Assembly: GCA_036676455.1 (NCBI GenBank)
Contig: JAKFCW010000040.1
Span: 1 to 64,000 of the forward strand
Length of the DNA stretch: 64,000 nucleotides
Source: UBA4093 sp036676455
GTDB lineage: Bacteria > Cyanobacteriota > Sericytochromatia > S15B-MN24 > UBA4093
Direction of reading: 5' to 3'
Shown: piece after piece, positions 40,167 to 48,512 of the stretch
Numbering within the stretch: position 1 is the stretch's first letter
How the letters are laid out: every line of letters starts with the position of its first letter
Translations under genes and position numbers: made by a program
The notes under the pieces: model-generated
Seen by the model: the letters and a program-made list of their open reading frames with translations, nothing else
What the model was told of the DNA's origin: nothing
Databases searched by the model: none

Positions 40167-42341
40167 CTAGCGAATCCCCCCGGGGCCGAAGTGCAGGCCC
40201 ACCCGCTCGAACGCCTCGGCCGCATGCGGCATCAGGCCGGTGTAGCGGAAGTCGCCGATCACCTTGCCGTCCTCGTCCACCGTCCGCTGATCGAACGCGT
40301 AGAGGTCCTGCATGACGATCAGCTCGCCCTCCATCCCGGTCACCTCCGAGATGCGCGTGATCTTGCGCGAGCCGTCCTTGAGGCGCGAGACCTGGACGAT
40401 CAGGTTGATGGCTGCTGCGATCTGCTCGCGGATCGCCCGCACCGGCAGCTCGACGCCGCCCATCAGGACCATGGTCTCCAGGCGGGCCAGCGCGTCGCGC
40501 GGCGAGTTGGCGTGGCCCGTGGCCAAGCTGCCGTCATGACCCGTGTTCATGGCCTGCAGCATGTCGAGCGCTTCGCCGCCGCGGACCTCACCCACGATGA
40601 TCCGGTCGGGACGCATGCGCAGCGAGTTGCGGACCAGGTCCCGGATGTGGATCGCGCCCTGGCCCTCCAGGTTGGGAGGCCGGCTCTCCAGGCTGATCAC
40701 GTGCTCCTGGTGGAGCTGGAGCTCGGCGGCGTCCTCGATGGTCACGATCCGCTCGTCCGAGGGAATGAAGCTCGACATGACGTTGAGCAGCGTGGTCTTA
40801 CCCGAGCCGGTCCCCCCGGAGATGAAGACGTTGAGCTTGGCCAGGACCGCGCAGCGCATGAAGTTCGCCATCTCATCGGTCAGCGCCCCGAAGCGCATCA
40901 GGTCGTCCACCGTCAGCCGGCGCTCGGGGAACTTACGAATCGTGATCGTCGAGCCGATCAGCGACAGGGGCGGGATGATCACGTTGACACGCGAGCCGTC
41001 CGGCAAGCGCGCGTCGCACATCGGGCTGGACTCGTCGACCCGGCGACCGAGAGGAGCCACGATCCGGTCGATGACCACCCGCAGCTGCTTCTCGTCGGTG
41101 AAGGTGTCGGGGATCAAGGTCAGCTTACCGGCGCGCTCCACGTAGATCTTGGAGGGGCCGTTGACCATGATTTCGGTGACCGCCGGATCCGCAAGGTAGC
41201 GTTCCAGAGGACCGAGCCCCACCGCCTCGTTGGCGATGTCGGTGATCAGGGCCTCGCGCTCGGAGCGCGAGTTGATCGGCAGATCGTTCATGTCATCGAG
41301 GATGCCCGCCACCACGTCGATCACCTGCTCGCGGATCTCGCCCTTGCGGCGGGGATCCATGAGCACCTCGAGGCTCATGTTGAAGCGCTTCAATTCTTCG
41401 ACCAGCTGCGTGTGTACCTCGCGCTTCAGGTCCGCGATCCGCGCCGCCTGGGCCGGAGTATGGCGCAACGGCACCAGGGCCGTCACCTGCTGCGCCGGAG
41501 CCATGCTCGGCGTCCCGGCGGCCGGCGTCCCGCTGCTCGGCGGCGCCACGCTGATCGTCGGCGCGACGGCCGGCGGCGAAGCCATCAAGCCCCGTAACGC
41601 CCCCGCGAGATCCACCGGAGGCTGTGCCATCGTCCTGGCTCCCAGCTGGGCGATCGCCGCCACCGCCGGATGCTGCGGCTGCGCGCCCGCCAGCGGCAAG
41701 CCGCGATTCACCGAAGCCAGCAAGGACGGGTGATAGGGAATCTGCGCGACGATCGGCCGCTCGAGATGCTCGGCGATGTCCTGCACCGTCACGTCCTCGG
41801 TGACGCCCGTGCGGTTGACCAAAAGGTGAATCCGCTCCGGGGCCACCCGCAAACTGCGGGCCTGCTCCAGCCAGGCCTTTGTCGCCCCCAGCGCGTTGAC
41901 GTCGGGCGTCACCACCACGACCATGGCCGACGCCAGGTCCAGCAGGGCCCGCGCCGTCTCCGAGGCCAGCGACGGGAAAACCGTGTCGATCACGATCTGA
42001 TCATGCTCGCGGACCAGCTGCGCCACCAGGGCGGCCAGCTCGCGCGGGCTGGGAGCGAAGGCGTCGGCCGCCGGCGGTGCCGCCAAGAGAGCGAGGCCGG
42101 AGTCATGGGTGGCGATCGCCTCACTCAGCGGCTTGAGGCCCCGGATGACCTCTCCCCAGTGCCCCGCCGGAGGCTCCAGATCCAGGTAGGAGGCGAGGCT
42201 TCCACCCGCCAGCCAGTCGAGGTCGAGCAGCAGCGGTGGCCGCTTCGCCTTGCGCGCCATCAAGAGCGCGAGGTTGGCAGCGACGATCGAACGTCCCTGC
42301 CCCCCCTTGGCTGCGAAGCAAACGGTGATCCGCGCGGTCAT
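40167..42341 (-). CDS. TadZ-TadA fusion: MinD-like localisation factor joined to secretion ATPase
   Basis: One uninterrupted 724-residue frame. Residues 1-240 are a ParA/MinD-like TadZ/CpaE domain with the P-loop AAKGGQGRS (11-18). The usual GK(S/T) lysine is Arg17, while the signature Lys12 remains. A Pro/Ala linker (about 240-290) joins to a full TadA/CpaF ATPase (about 295-724). The latter has Walker A GGTGSGKT (509-516), ASP-box GEVRGGEALDMLQAMNTGHD and the His-box TGHANSPRDALARLETMV. TadZ and TadA are normally separate genes. It begins 4 nt into the secretin gene's end and precedes tadB. Confidence 0.9.
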   Translation of the reverse strand: MTARITVCFAAKGGQGRSIVAANLALLMARKAKRPPLLLDLDWLAGGSLASYLDLEPPAGHWGEVIRGLKPLSEAIATHDSGLALLAAPPAADAFAPSPRELAALVAQLVREHDQIVIDTVFPSLASETARALLDLASAMVVVVTPDVNALGATKAWLEQARSLRVAPERIHLLVNRTGVTEDVTVQDIAEHLERPIVAQIPYHPSLLASVNRGLPLAGAQPQHPAVAAIAQLGARTMAQPPVDLAGALRGLMASPPAVAPTISVAPPSSGTPAAGTPSMAPAQQVTALVPLRHTPAQAARIADLKREVHTQLVEELKRFNMSLEVLMDPRRKGEIREQVIDVVAGILDDMNDLPINSRSEREALITDIANEAVGLGPLERYLADPAVTEIMVNGPSKIYVERAGKLTLIPDTFTDEKQLRVVIDRIVAPLGRRVDESSPMCDARLPDGSRVNVIIPPLSLIGSTITIRKFPERRLTVDDLMRFGALTDEMANFMRCAVLAKLNVFISGGTGSGKTTLLNVMSSFIPSDERIVTIEDAAELQLHQEHVISLESRPPNLEGQGAIHIRDLVRNSLRMRPDRIIVGEVRGGEALDMLQAMNTGHDGSLATGHANSPRDALARLETMVLMGGVELPVRAIREQIAAAINLIVQVSRLKDGSRKITRISEVTGMEGELIVMQDLYAFDQRTVDEDGKVIGDFRYTGLMPHAAEAFERVGLHFGPGGIR

Positions 42342-43378
42342 TTGGTTTCTTTGCCGTAGTTGGCCTCGGGCTGGATCTGACCACTCGTCACCAGGGTGGG
42401 GGTGAGGATGAAGACCAGCTCGTTACGCGACTTGGTCGTGCGCCGCGACTTGAAGAACTCTCCCAGGACCGGGATGTCGCCGAGGATCGGTAGCTTGTCG
42501 ATCTGCTCGACGTCCTGGTCGTTGAGCAGGCCCGACATGACCATGGACTCACCGCTACGCACCTGCATGAAGGTCTCGGTCCAGCGAGTGCGGATGCCCG
42601 GCACGTTCAGGTCGCCGATCTTCACGCCCGCCGCCTGGTCCAGGCTCGAGACCTCGGGCCGGACCTTGAGGACGATGTTGTCGATCCCCTCGACCGTCGG
42701 CTCCACGGCCAGCTTCACGCCGAACTCCTTCCAGAGGATGTTCACGTTGTTCTGGGTGACCAGCGGAATCGGGATCTCGCCGCCCGCCAGGAAGCTCGCG
42801 GAGGCTCCGTTGGTGGTCAAGAGGGTCGGCTGGGCCAGGATGCGCGCCTTCTGGTTCTGCAGGAGCATGTTCACCTGCGCCTCGAAGAACGACTGGCGCA
42901 GGGGCAAGCCCAGCCGGAAGGGCATGTTGGGGGGCGCTTCCGAGAACTTCAGGGCGTCGTTCCAGTCCACGCCAAGCTGCCCGAGATCCGAGCGGGTCAC
43001 GTCGAGCACGCGGACCCGGACGGCGACGGTTTCGGGGCGGCGGCTGGCCAGCACCTCGACGTTGTAGTTGAGGACCGGCGGCTGGAAGCCGTTGACCGGG
43101 GTCGGCCAGACGAGGATGTTGGTGAAGCCGGGGCTCTTGGCCTCCAGCAGGATCTCGCGGGTGGAGATGGCCTTGGCCTCGACGATCTTGCCGTCGCCGA
43201 CGGCGATGCGGGTCACGCCGCCCGGCACGTTGAAGATCGTCACCTGGCTCAGCCGCAAGATCACGTCGGGAGCGATCGCCTGCGCCGGGGCGGCGAACGC
43301 CACCAGCATGAAGGCGATCGCCAATCGCAAGAGGCTGAACGAACGACTGATCTTCGAGAGGCTGCCTGGGCTAATCAC
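42338..43378 (-). CDS. rcpA: Tad pilus outer-membrane secretin RcpA/CpaC
   Basis: The GTG at 43378 (AGGAG 7 nt upstream) gives 346 residues with a signal sequence (ending APAQA near residue 34). An N-terminal pilus-secretin domain (ITIFNVPGGVTRIAVGDGKI-like region) and a secretin domain (QNQKARILAQPTLLTTNGAS; LPILGDIPVLGEFFKSR) follow. It is short for a CpaC secretin, having no extra BON domain. Presence of a secretin shows a diderm envelope. It overlaps the TadZ-TadA gene by 4 nt. Confidence 0.9.
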   Translation of the reverse strand: MISPGSLSKISRSFSLLRLAIAFMLVAFAAPAQAIAPDVILRLSQVTIFNVPGGVTRIAVGDGKIVEAKAISTREILLEAKSPGFTNILVWPTPVNGFQPPVLNYNVEVLASRRPETVAVRVRVLDVTRSDLGQLGVDWNDALKFSEAPPNMPFRLGLPLRQSFFEAQVNMLLQNQKARILAQPTLLTTNGASASFLAGGEIPIPLVTQNNVNILWKEFGVKLAVEPTVEGIDNIVLKVRPEVSSLDQAAGVKIGDLNVPGIRTRWTETFMQVRSGESMVMSGLLNDQDVEQIDKLPILGDIPVLGEFFKSRRTTKSRNELVFILTPTLVTSGQIQPEANYGKETK

Positions 43379-43402
43379 GCGTGAACTCCTTATCCGCAAG
43401 CG

Positions 43403-44449
43403 CTAGTTTCCTGTCCCCAGGATGTGAACTTGCGGCAGCTGCGGTTGCGGCTTGGGTTGAACGGGCTTCGGCTGAACCGGCTTCGGCCGGGGTTGGACCG
43501 GGCGGTAGACGGGGCGCTGCACCGGCTTGGGCTGCTGCACGACAGGCCGCACGACGGGCGCGGCCTTCGGAACGGAGCCCAGCACGTAGCGTGCGAGGTC
43601 GGCCTCGGCCACCTCGGGAGGCGTGACGGACTCGTCGCCGGGCGAGCGCAAGCTCATGCTCAGGTTGCCCTGTTGCTTGAGGGCGGCCAAGAGGGCCACC
43701 TTCTCGGCGGGCACCGCCAGGGTGACCAGCTCGCCGTAGCGCGACGCGCTCGCCTCGGATTCGCCTTCTTCGCCGGTCGGGGCCGGCCGGTTCGAGAACT
43801 GGTTGCCGACCGACATGACCCGGGCCTTCTGGACCACCTTGGTGGAGAGGAAGCCGTTGGGGGTCTGGATGGTGGCCGTGAGATCGACCTTGTCGTCGGG
43901 CTTGACGAGCGCGATGTCGTTGGCGCCGTCGGGCACGAAGAGGAAGCCGCGCTCGTTGGGTTTCAGCTTGGGAGCCACGCCCGTGATGGCGTTCGCGGCG
44001 CTCAGGCGCTTGGCATGCAGGACCTCGCCCTTCACGACGGGAGCCATGGTCACCTTCCCGATGACGTCCTTCTCCTCGGTCAACGCGCCCTCCGGCAGCA
44101 AGGCCTTGGGGAACTTCTTGAGTTCGACCATCGTATCGTCGATCTGGCGGCGGGCCGGGATGTTGTCGATCGGCACGTAGACCTCGACCTTGGTCCCCCC
44201 GTCGAGGATGCCCTCGGAGAGGTCCCCCAGGTAGGAGACGGCGATCAGGCTCGCGACTGCGGCGATGCCGAGCGCGGTGAAGAGCAGCTTCCGGTTGACG
44301 TCGAGCCCTGCGATGCCCTTATTGCCGGCATCTTCCGCGGGGCGGCGCGGCTTACCGCGGCCCTTCTTGCCCGCAGGGGCTCGGCGCGGCTTGGCGGGGG
44401 CGTCCTCTTCGGACGTCCGCTCCCGCAGCTTGTTACGAAGGTTATCCAA
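43403..44449 (-). CDS. cpaB: Tad pilus assembly protein CpaB/RcpC
   Basis: 348 residues: a basic cytoplasmic head (1-50), one membrane helix (about 53-72) and an SAF-like domain with VPIDNIPARRQIDDTMVEL and VVKGEVLHAKRLSAANAI. A periplasmic region follows, then a Pro-Lys-Val-Gln repeat tail (KPVQPKPVQPKP). CpaB/RcpC works with the secretin. The tail may contact peptidoglycan. It lies directly upstream of the secretin gene. Confidence 0.9.
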   Translation of the reverse strand: MDNLRNKLRERTSEEDAPAKPRRAPAGKKGRGKPRRPAEDAGNKGIAGLDVNRKLLFTALGIAAVASLIAVSYLGDLSEGILDGGTKVEVYVPIDNIPARRQIDDTMVELKKFPKALLPEGALTEEKDVIGKVTMAPVVKGEVLHAKRLSAANAITGVAPKLKPNERGFLFVPDGANDIALVKPDDKVDLTATIQTPNGFLSTKVVQKARVMSVGNQFSNRPAPTGEEGESEASASRYGELVTLAVPAEKVALLAALKQQGNLSMSLRSPGDESVTPPEVAEADLARYVLGSVPKAAPVVRPVVQQPKPVQRPVYRPVQPRPKPVQPKPVQPKPQPQLPQVHILGTGN

Positions 44450-44530
44450 GACGAATCCTCGACTGCGCTCGGTCCTATTGCGCCTGTGCGCTAGGCTACA
44501 CGCCTATCGTACCCGGGGCAAGGTCGTCCG

Positions 44531-45247
44531 TCACTTGCTCAGGTTGTTCTTCATCCAGGGGTTGAGGTCCAGCAAGCCGTAAGAGCCCTTGGGGCTCTTG
44601 AGGTACAGCGGCAGCTCGGAGGGCATGTAAGCCTCCGCCTCGAGCCCGAAGCCGTTCCAGAGCTTGTCGCGGTTGCTGCCGGGAAGCATCTTGCGCGACT
44701 CGTTCAAGCCCTTGCCGGTCTCGTTGAGCCAGGAGGCGTTGCTCACGACCTTCTGGCCGTAGAGGACGAAGCCGATGCCGGCGTCGTAGGGATTGCCGGC
44801 GGGCTTGCCGGTCTCGTCGACGGGGTTCAGGCGCTTGGTGGCGACGTAGGCCATGGCGTAAGGCCCCAGGGGCACCTGCTTGTAGATAATGGCGGGCCGG
44901 ACCTTGCTGTTGAGACTGCGCCAGTCGGGAGGGGCCACCTTGACCGTGCGGCCTGGCAAAGCGGTCTTGGCGGCCGTTTCCTTGGTCTTGGAAAGAGCAG
45001 CTTCCATCATCGTGCCCTTCCCCCAGTACTTGTCCTCCCAGCCGCGCATGGCGGCCATGGAGGTCTCGCGGGCCGCGAAGCGCGCGGCCACGATGGTGTT
45101 CTGGCGCTCGACCATGGCGAAGCCGAAGAACCCCATCGCGAGGAGCATGAACACCAGCAGGGGAAGGATGAGGGCCGCCTCGAGGATGGCCTGCCCCCTC
45201 TGCCCCCGCCTAGTGCTGGGAATTGAGGCCTTGCATGTCGGTGCCAT
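44531..45247 (-). CDS. TadE-like minor pilin/pseudopilin
   Basis: 238 residues with the TadE N-terminal motif RRGQRGQAILEAALILPLL followed by a single membrane helix and a soluble domain rich in Lys/Pro. The ATG at 45247 lies inside the preceding gene (38-nt overlap). No better start exists before the motif. TadE proteins are processed by TadV and needed for pilus assembly. Confidence 0.82.
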   Translation of the reverse strand: MAPTCKASIPSTRRGQRGQAILEAALILPLLVFMLLAMGFFGFAMVERQNTIVAARFAARETSMAAMRGWEDKYWGKGTMMEAALSKTKETAAKTALPGRTVKVAPPDWRSLNSKVRPAIIYKQVPLGPYAMAYVATKRLNPVDETGKPAGNPYDAGIGFVLYGQKVVSNASWLNETGKGLNESRKMLPGSNRDKLWNGFGLEAEAYMPSELPLYLKSPKGSYGLLDLNPWMKNNLSK

Positions 45248-46178
45248 CGGGCAGCTTTCCTGTGCGCATCAAGCGGGGACTGTACCAGGGGAGGCCGAAC
45301 TCGCCGAGCACCGGCACCTTGAAGCTGAGCCCCTGCTCCCGGGGATCGGTCCCCTGGATGGTGACGGCAGGTACCGGGCCTGCCGCCGCCCAGGCCCAGA
45401 GTTCGAGGGGCGCCTTGCCGCGCGAAAGCGGCTGGACCTGCGGCTTGACCCAGACGAAGCTCTTGCCGGAGACGCCGCGCTTGCCGGCTCCTTCGTTGGC
45501 GAAGTTCATGCCGCCGATGAACTTGGAGGTGCCCAGGCCGCCGTTCTCGACGAAGGCCCCGGGATCCGCCAGGAGGCGCATGTTGCGCTCGTCCACGGCC
45601 CGGCCTGCCGCCGAGTGGTCATTCATGCCGGTGACGTTGGCGGCGTAGGCGATGCGGGCGGCCTCGGCGGCGAGCTTGGGGCCGTCCTCCTCGATCCAGG
45701 CGTTGTAGGCCCGCAGGCCATGCCGCAGGCGGTGGTAGCGGTCCATGTGCTCGTTGGCCCGCTTCATGTGATCCTCGAACTCGGCGTGGGTGGGCTTGGC
45801 CGGAGGCGTCACCGGAGCTGCCGGGACACCGGGGACGCCGGGCTGGGTGGGAGTCGGAACGGAGGGCACCGAGCCCTGGAACTTGCTGAGGCTGCCGATG
45901 CCCGCGAGGATCTCGCGGCGCGCGAGGATCGCCTGATCGGTCATGGCCAGGTAGGCCAGCGAGCGGGTATGGTGGACGCTGACTTTCAACGAAACCGAGG
46001 CCAGCGCGGCCGCGTCCGCCCCGTTCTGGCTCATGACCTTGGCGGCTACGAGGCGACCCAGATCGTAGGTGGTGTAGAGCACGGTGACGAGAGCGCCCGC
46101 GACGATCGCCACGTAGATCATGGCCTGGCCGGCGTCGTCGCGCCGGATCCTGGCGAGCAAGCGCAAAAGCCGCCTCAT
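45210..46178 (-). CDS. TadG-like pilus protein
   Basis: 322 residues: a basic N-terminus, then RRDDAGQAMIYVAIVAGALV, the TadG-type membrane segment, and the conserved ADAAALASVSLKVSVHHTRS region. A long soluble domain with a Pro-rich stretch near residue 115-130 follows. It overlaps the neighbouring TadE-like genes at both ends (4 nt and 38 nt). Confidence 0.8.
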   Translation of the reverse strand: MRRLLRLLARIRRDDAGQAMIYVAIVAGALVTVLYTTYDLGRLVAAKVMSQNGADAAALASVSLKVSVHHTRSLAYLAMTDQAILARREILAGIGSLSKFQGSVPSVPTPTQPGVPGVPAAPVTPPAKPTHAEFEDHMKRANEHMDRYHRLRHGLRAYNAWIEEDGPKLAAEAARIAYAANVTGMNDHSAAGRAVDERNMRLLADPGAFVENGGLGTSKFIGGMNFANEGAGKRGVSGKSFVWVKPQVQPLSRGKAPLELWAWAAAGPVPAVTIQGTDPREQGLSFKVPVLGEFGLPWYSPRLMRTGKLPDGTDMQGLNSQH

Positions 46179-47152
46179 GGCTGGGCCTTGGTCTGGAAGA
46201 CGGAGCCCGCGACGAAGCCGTGGACCACGTTGGCAAGGGGAGTCATGGCGGTGCGGTCGAGGGCCAAGGCGGTGGTCGTGATGACCTCGACGGTGGTGGC
46301 CAGGGTCGGCTCGATCGAGCCGGCCTGCTTGAAGGCGTAGATCCAGTTGGCCAGCGTCTGGTAGTCCTTCAGGCCCTGGTAGACATGGGCGGATTGGCCC
46401 AGGCCGTTGCCTCCAGAACCGGGGCCGAGGCGGGAGTAGGTGGCGGATTCTTCGGCCTGGCGATCGAGGTACCAGTCGCCGGCGTAGCGGCTTTCCTGGC
46501 TCCAGCTGCGGCGGGGGTTCTCGGCGACGGCCTGGCGCGCAGGGTCGATGCCGTAGGCCAGGGACGCGGCACGGCTGCCGACTCCCGGAAGCCGACTCAG
46601 CAGGGGGGCCAGGCCATCAAGAGGCTTGGCGAGCGTGTCGAGATTACCCATCTTGGTGCGGTAATCGATCAGGTTGTGCGTGAAGGCGCGAGCAGCCGAG
46701 CGAGCACCGTCGCCGGGCACGTACTCCTGGTTGAGGGTGACGGCGGTGGCGAGGCGCACCTCGGGGTCGAGCGTGCCGCCCATGGCGCTGGAGGCGCCGG
46801 CGACGAGGCCGGTCCAGGACTCCAGCTTCTGCAGGGTGACCTTCACGTAGCGCTGATCGTCGTGCTTGGTGGCCTTCACCGAGCCGGCATCCCCGTTGAC
46901 CACCTTGGCGAGCCACGGGGCCTGACTTTCCTCGGCGAAGGTCTTCAGGGTCTCCTGGACGGCGCCGTTGGCCTCGGGGCCGCTGACTGCGGCGGCGCGG
47001 GCGGCGATGAAGCCGGCTCCGCCCATGACCAGCTGGCGCTGGAGGAAGATGCCCAGCTCGATGGTGCCGAAGGTCAGTAGCAGGAGGATCGGCAGCACGA
47101 GGATGAACTCGACCGTGGATTGGCCAGTCTGATCCTTCCAGGTGCGGCGCAT
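46175..47152 (-). CDS. TadE-like pilus protein
   Basis: The ATG at 47152 gives 325 residues beginning MRRTWKDQTGQSTVEFILVL. This is the TadE motif (GQSTVEF) and membrane helix, followed by a ~280-residue soluble domain with no other recognised motif. The frame is open further upstream, but that sequence is antisense-like to tadV. The stop overlaps the TadG-like start (ATGA). Confidence 0.82.
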   Translation of the reverse strand: MRRTWKDQTGQSTVEFILVLPILLLLTFGTIELGIFLQRQLVMGGAGFIAARAAAVSGPEANGAVQETLKTFAEESQAPWLAKVVNGDAGSVKATKHDDQRYVKVTLQKLESWTGLVAGASSAMGGTLDPEVRLATAVTLNQEYVPGDGARSAARAFTHNLIDYRTKMGNLDTLAKPLDGLAPLLSRLPGVGSRAASLAYGIDPARQAVAENPRRSWSQESRYAGDWYLDRQAEESATYSRLGPGSGGNGLGQSAHVYQGLKDYQTLANWIYAFKQAGSIEPTLATTVEVITTTALALDRTAMTPLANVVHGFVAGSVFQTKAQP

Positions 47153-47171
47153 GGCGGCGATCCTCGAGGCG

Positions 47172-47696
47172 CTAGCCGCCCGCGAGGCGGGGGAGCGAGG
47201 GGTAAGCGAGGGCCAGGAGGGTTCCCGCGGCGATCGCCAGGCCGTAGGGGAACTTCGGAGCGGCGCTCTCGGTGAGGATCTCGGTCGGCTTGACGCCGGG
47301 CATGAGGGCGACCGCGAAGAAGTGGTAGATGTTGGTGAGCACCTGGCGCATGGCTCCGGCCTGCAGGGCGAAGGCGATGCCCAGGATGCCGCCGGCAAGC
47401 GCCACGTAGATCATGTCGACCAGAATCACGGGGAAGCCGAGCCAGGCGCCGATGGCGGTCATGAGCTTGAGGTCTCCGCCGCCCATGCCGCCGAAGAGGA
47501 AGAGCAGGAGGAAGATACCGAAGGCGGTGCCCGCGCCGGCCATGCTCATGAGGAAGGCGTCCCAGCCGCCGAAGACGGCACTGAGGACGAGTCCGACCAA
47601 GAGAGCGGGGAGGGTGAGCCAGTTATAGATCCGGCGCCAGCGCCAATCGGTGTAGACGGCGATCGCCAGCACCGCGACCAGGGCCCATTGCCACAT
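47172..47696 (-). CDS. tadV: Prepilin peptidase TadV/CpaA (A24 family)
   Basis: The membrane aspartic protease that processes Flp, TadE and TadF. The ATG at 47696 (GGAGG 9 nt upstream) gives 174 residues. The catalytic aspartates are in YTDWRWRRIYNWLTL and in the GxGD motif GGMGGGDLKLMTAIGAW, with about six hydrophobic segments. It is the short form without the methyltransferase domain. It lies downstream of the two flp genes behind a strong hairpin. Confidence 0.92.
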   Translation of the reverse strand: MWQWALVAVLAIAVYTDWRWRRIYNWLTLPALLVGLVLSAVFGGWDAFLMSMAGAGTAFGIFLLLFLFGGMGGGDLKLMTAIGAWLGFPVILVDMIYVALAGGILGIAFALQAGAMRQVLTNIYHFFAVALMPGVKPTEILTESAAPKFPYGLAIAAGTLLALAYPSLPRLAGG

Positions 47697-47733
47697 GATG
47701 AAAGACCTCCAGATTGTTCCGGGAGGCAAGACA

Positions 47734-47793
47734 AAGCCCCCGCTGGTCATTCCATACCCGGTGGGGGGTATGGCCTCACGCCAGCGAGGGCTT
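47734..47793 (-). terminator. Two-tier hairpin between flp and tadV (attenuator/terminator)
   Basis: The arms AAGCCCCCGCTGG and CCAGCGAGGGCTT pair over 12 of 13 positions. A second stem CCATACC/GGTATGG sits inside. On the minus strand the structure ends in CTTTGTCTT, a partial U-tract. It would lower expression of the rest of the tad operon relative to the pilin genes. Confidence 0.7.
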
Positions 47794-47819
47794 GAAACTG
47801 GTCTTGGGAAGGAGGGAGC

Positions 47820-48002
47820 TTAGTTGATGTTCTTGCCGATCTCGCCGACCTTCTTGGAGAGCTTGCCGACCATGTCGTTGACGTTCTTGCCGAGGGTGTT
47901 GTAACCAGCGACGCAGACCAGGGCGACCGCAGCCACGATCAGGCTGTACTCGACCATCGACTGACCTTCTTCGTCCCGGATAATCTTGTTGATGAGTTCC
48001 AT
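47820..48002 (-). CDS. flp: Flp pilin (second copy)
   Basis: A 60-residue Flp pilin. The leader ends at Gly13 (RDEEG), followed by QSMVEY with the class-defining Glu18-Tyr19 and a hydrophobic helix (SLIVAAVALVCVAGY), then a Lys/Gly-rich tail. TadV is expected to cut after Gly13. The protein is identical to that of the neighbouring copy at 48050-48232. Confidence 0.96.
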   Translation of the reverse strand: MELINKIIRDEEGQSMVEYSLIVAAVALVCVAGYNTLGKNVNDMVGKLSKKVGEIGKNIN

Positions 48003-48049
48003 TTTATTTCCTCCTCAAGCCAGTTAGCGAAAACAGATGCAGGGTGGTC

Positions 48050-48232
48050 TTAGTTGATGTTCTTGCCGATCTCGCCGACCTTCTTGGAGAGCTTGCCGAC
48101 CATGTCGTTGACGTTCTTGCCGAGGGTGTTGTAACCGGCGACGCAGACCAGGGCGACCGCAGCCACGATCAGGCTGTACTCGACCATCGACTGACCTTCT
48201 TCGTCCCGGATAATCTTGTTGATGAGTTCCAT
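48050..48232 (-). CDS. flp: Flp pilin (first copy)
   Basis: A 60-residue Flp pilin identical to the copy at 47820-48002. The coding sequences differ at one silent position (CCGGCG against CCAGCG on the plus strand, at the GYN region). It is first in the presumed transcript, behind a 280-bp upstream region with repeated TAAATCC motifs. Confidence 0.96.
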   Translation of the reverse strand: MELINKIIRDEEGQSMVEYSLIVAAVALVCVAGYNTLGKNVNDMVGKLSKKVGEIGKNIN

Positions 48233-48346
48233 TTCAACATCCTCCTATTGGCTAACGCTCTCTCAAACCTTTGTCGTAGGAGGGTTATCGCCGGAGGCTC
48301 GGGAGGGCTTGCGCCGATCCGGTGAAGGGGGATTGAAGCTTTCCCT

Positions 48347-48401
48347 AAATCCAGATTAAGCTTATTTGACCTGCGGCTAAATCCGCGTCAATCCTGGATT
48401 T
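48347..48401. promoter_or_regulatory. TAAATCC/GGATTT motif cluster upstream of flp
   Basis: AAATCCAG (48347-48354) and CTGGATTT (48394-48401) form a perfect 8-bp dyad. A third TAAATCC lies between them (48378-48384). On the minus strand TTGACG occurs inside the cluster, but no convincing -10 at proper spacing was found. A likely regulator-binding region for pilin expression. Confidence 0.4.
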
Positions 48402-48468
48402 GCAGACATGAAGCCCTTCGAAGCAGGCGTTCTGACCGAGCCAGGATCAAGGACTGGACCATTCCATG

Positions 48469-48496
48469 AAAAAAGGCCCACCCTTGCGGGTGAGCC
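48469..48496 (-). terminator. Rho-independent terminator of the DUF4015-type gene
   Basis: On the minus strand the stem GGCTCACCC / GGGTGGGCC (loop GCAA) is followed directly by TTTTTT. It lies 17 bp after the stop codon of the upstream gene. A textbook intrinsic terminator. Confidence 0.9.
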
Positions 48497-48512
48497 GGAG
48501 GTAAAGGGTGAG

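Larger units (their letters stand above)
47819..48234. repeat. Tandem duplication of the flp gene
   Basis: Two direct copies of about 186 bp (47819-48004 and 48049-48234) are offset by 230 bp. They match except for one base and end sharply just outside the coding sequence. This implies a recent duplication or ongoing gene conversion. Confidence 0.85.

Noticed and set aside
41450..41640. Possible frameshift or assembly error joining tadZ and tadA
   Set aside because: The frame is continuous through a typical Pro/Ala linker, and no stop/start overlap or RBS is seen at the junction; kept as a genuine fusion pending confirmation.
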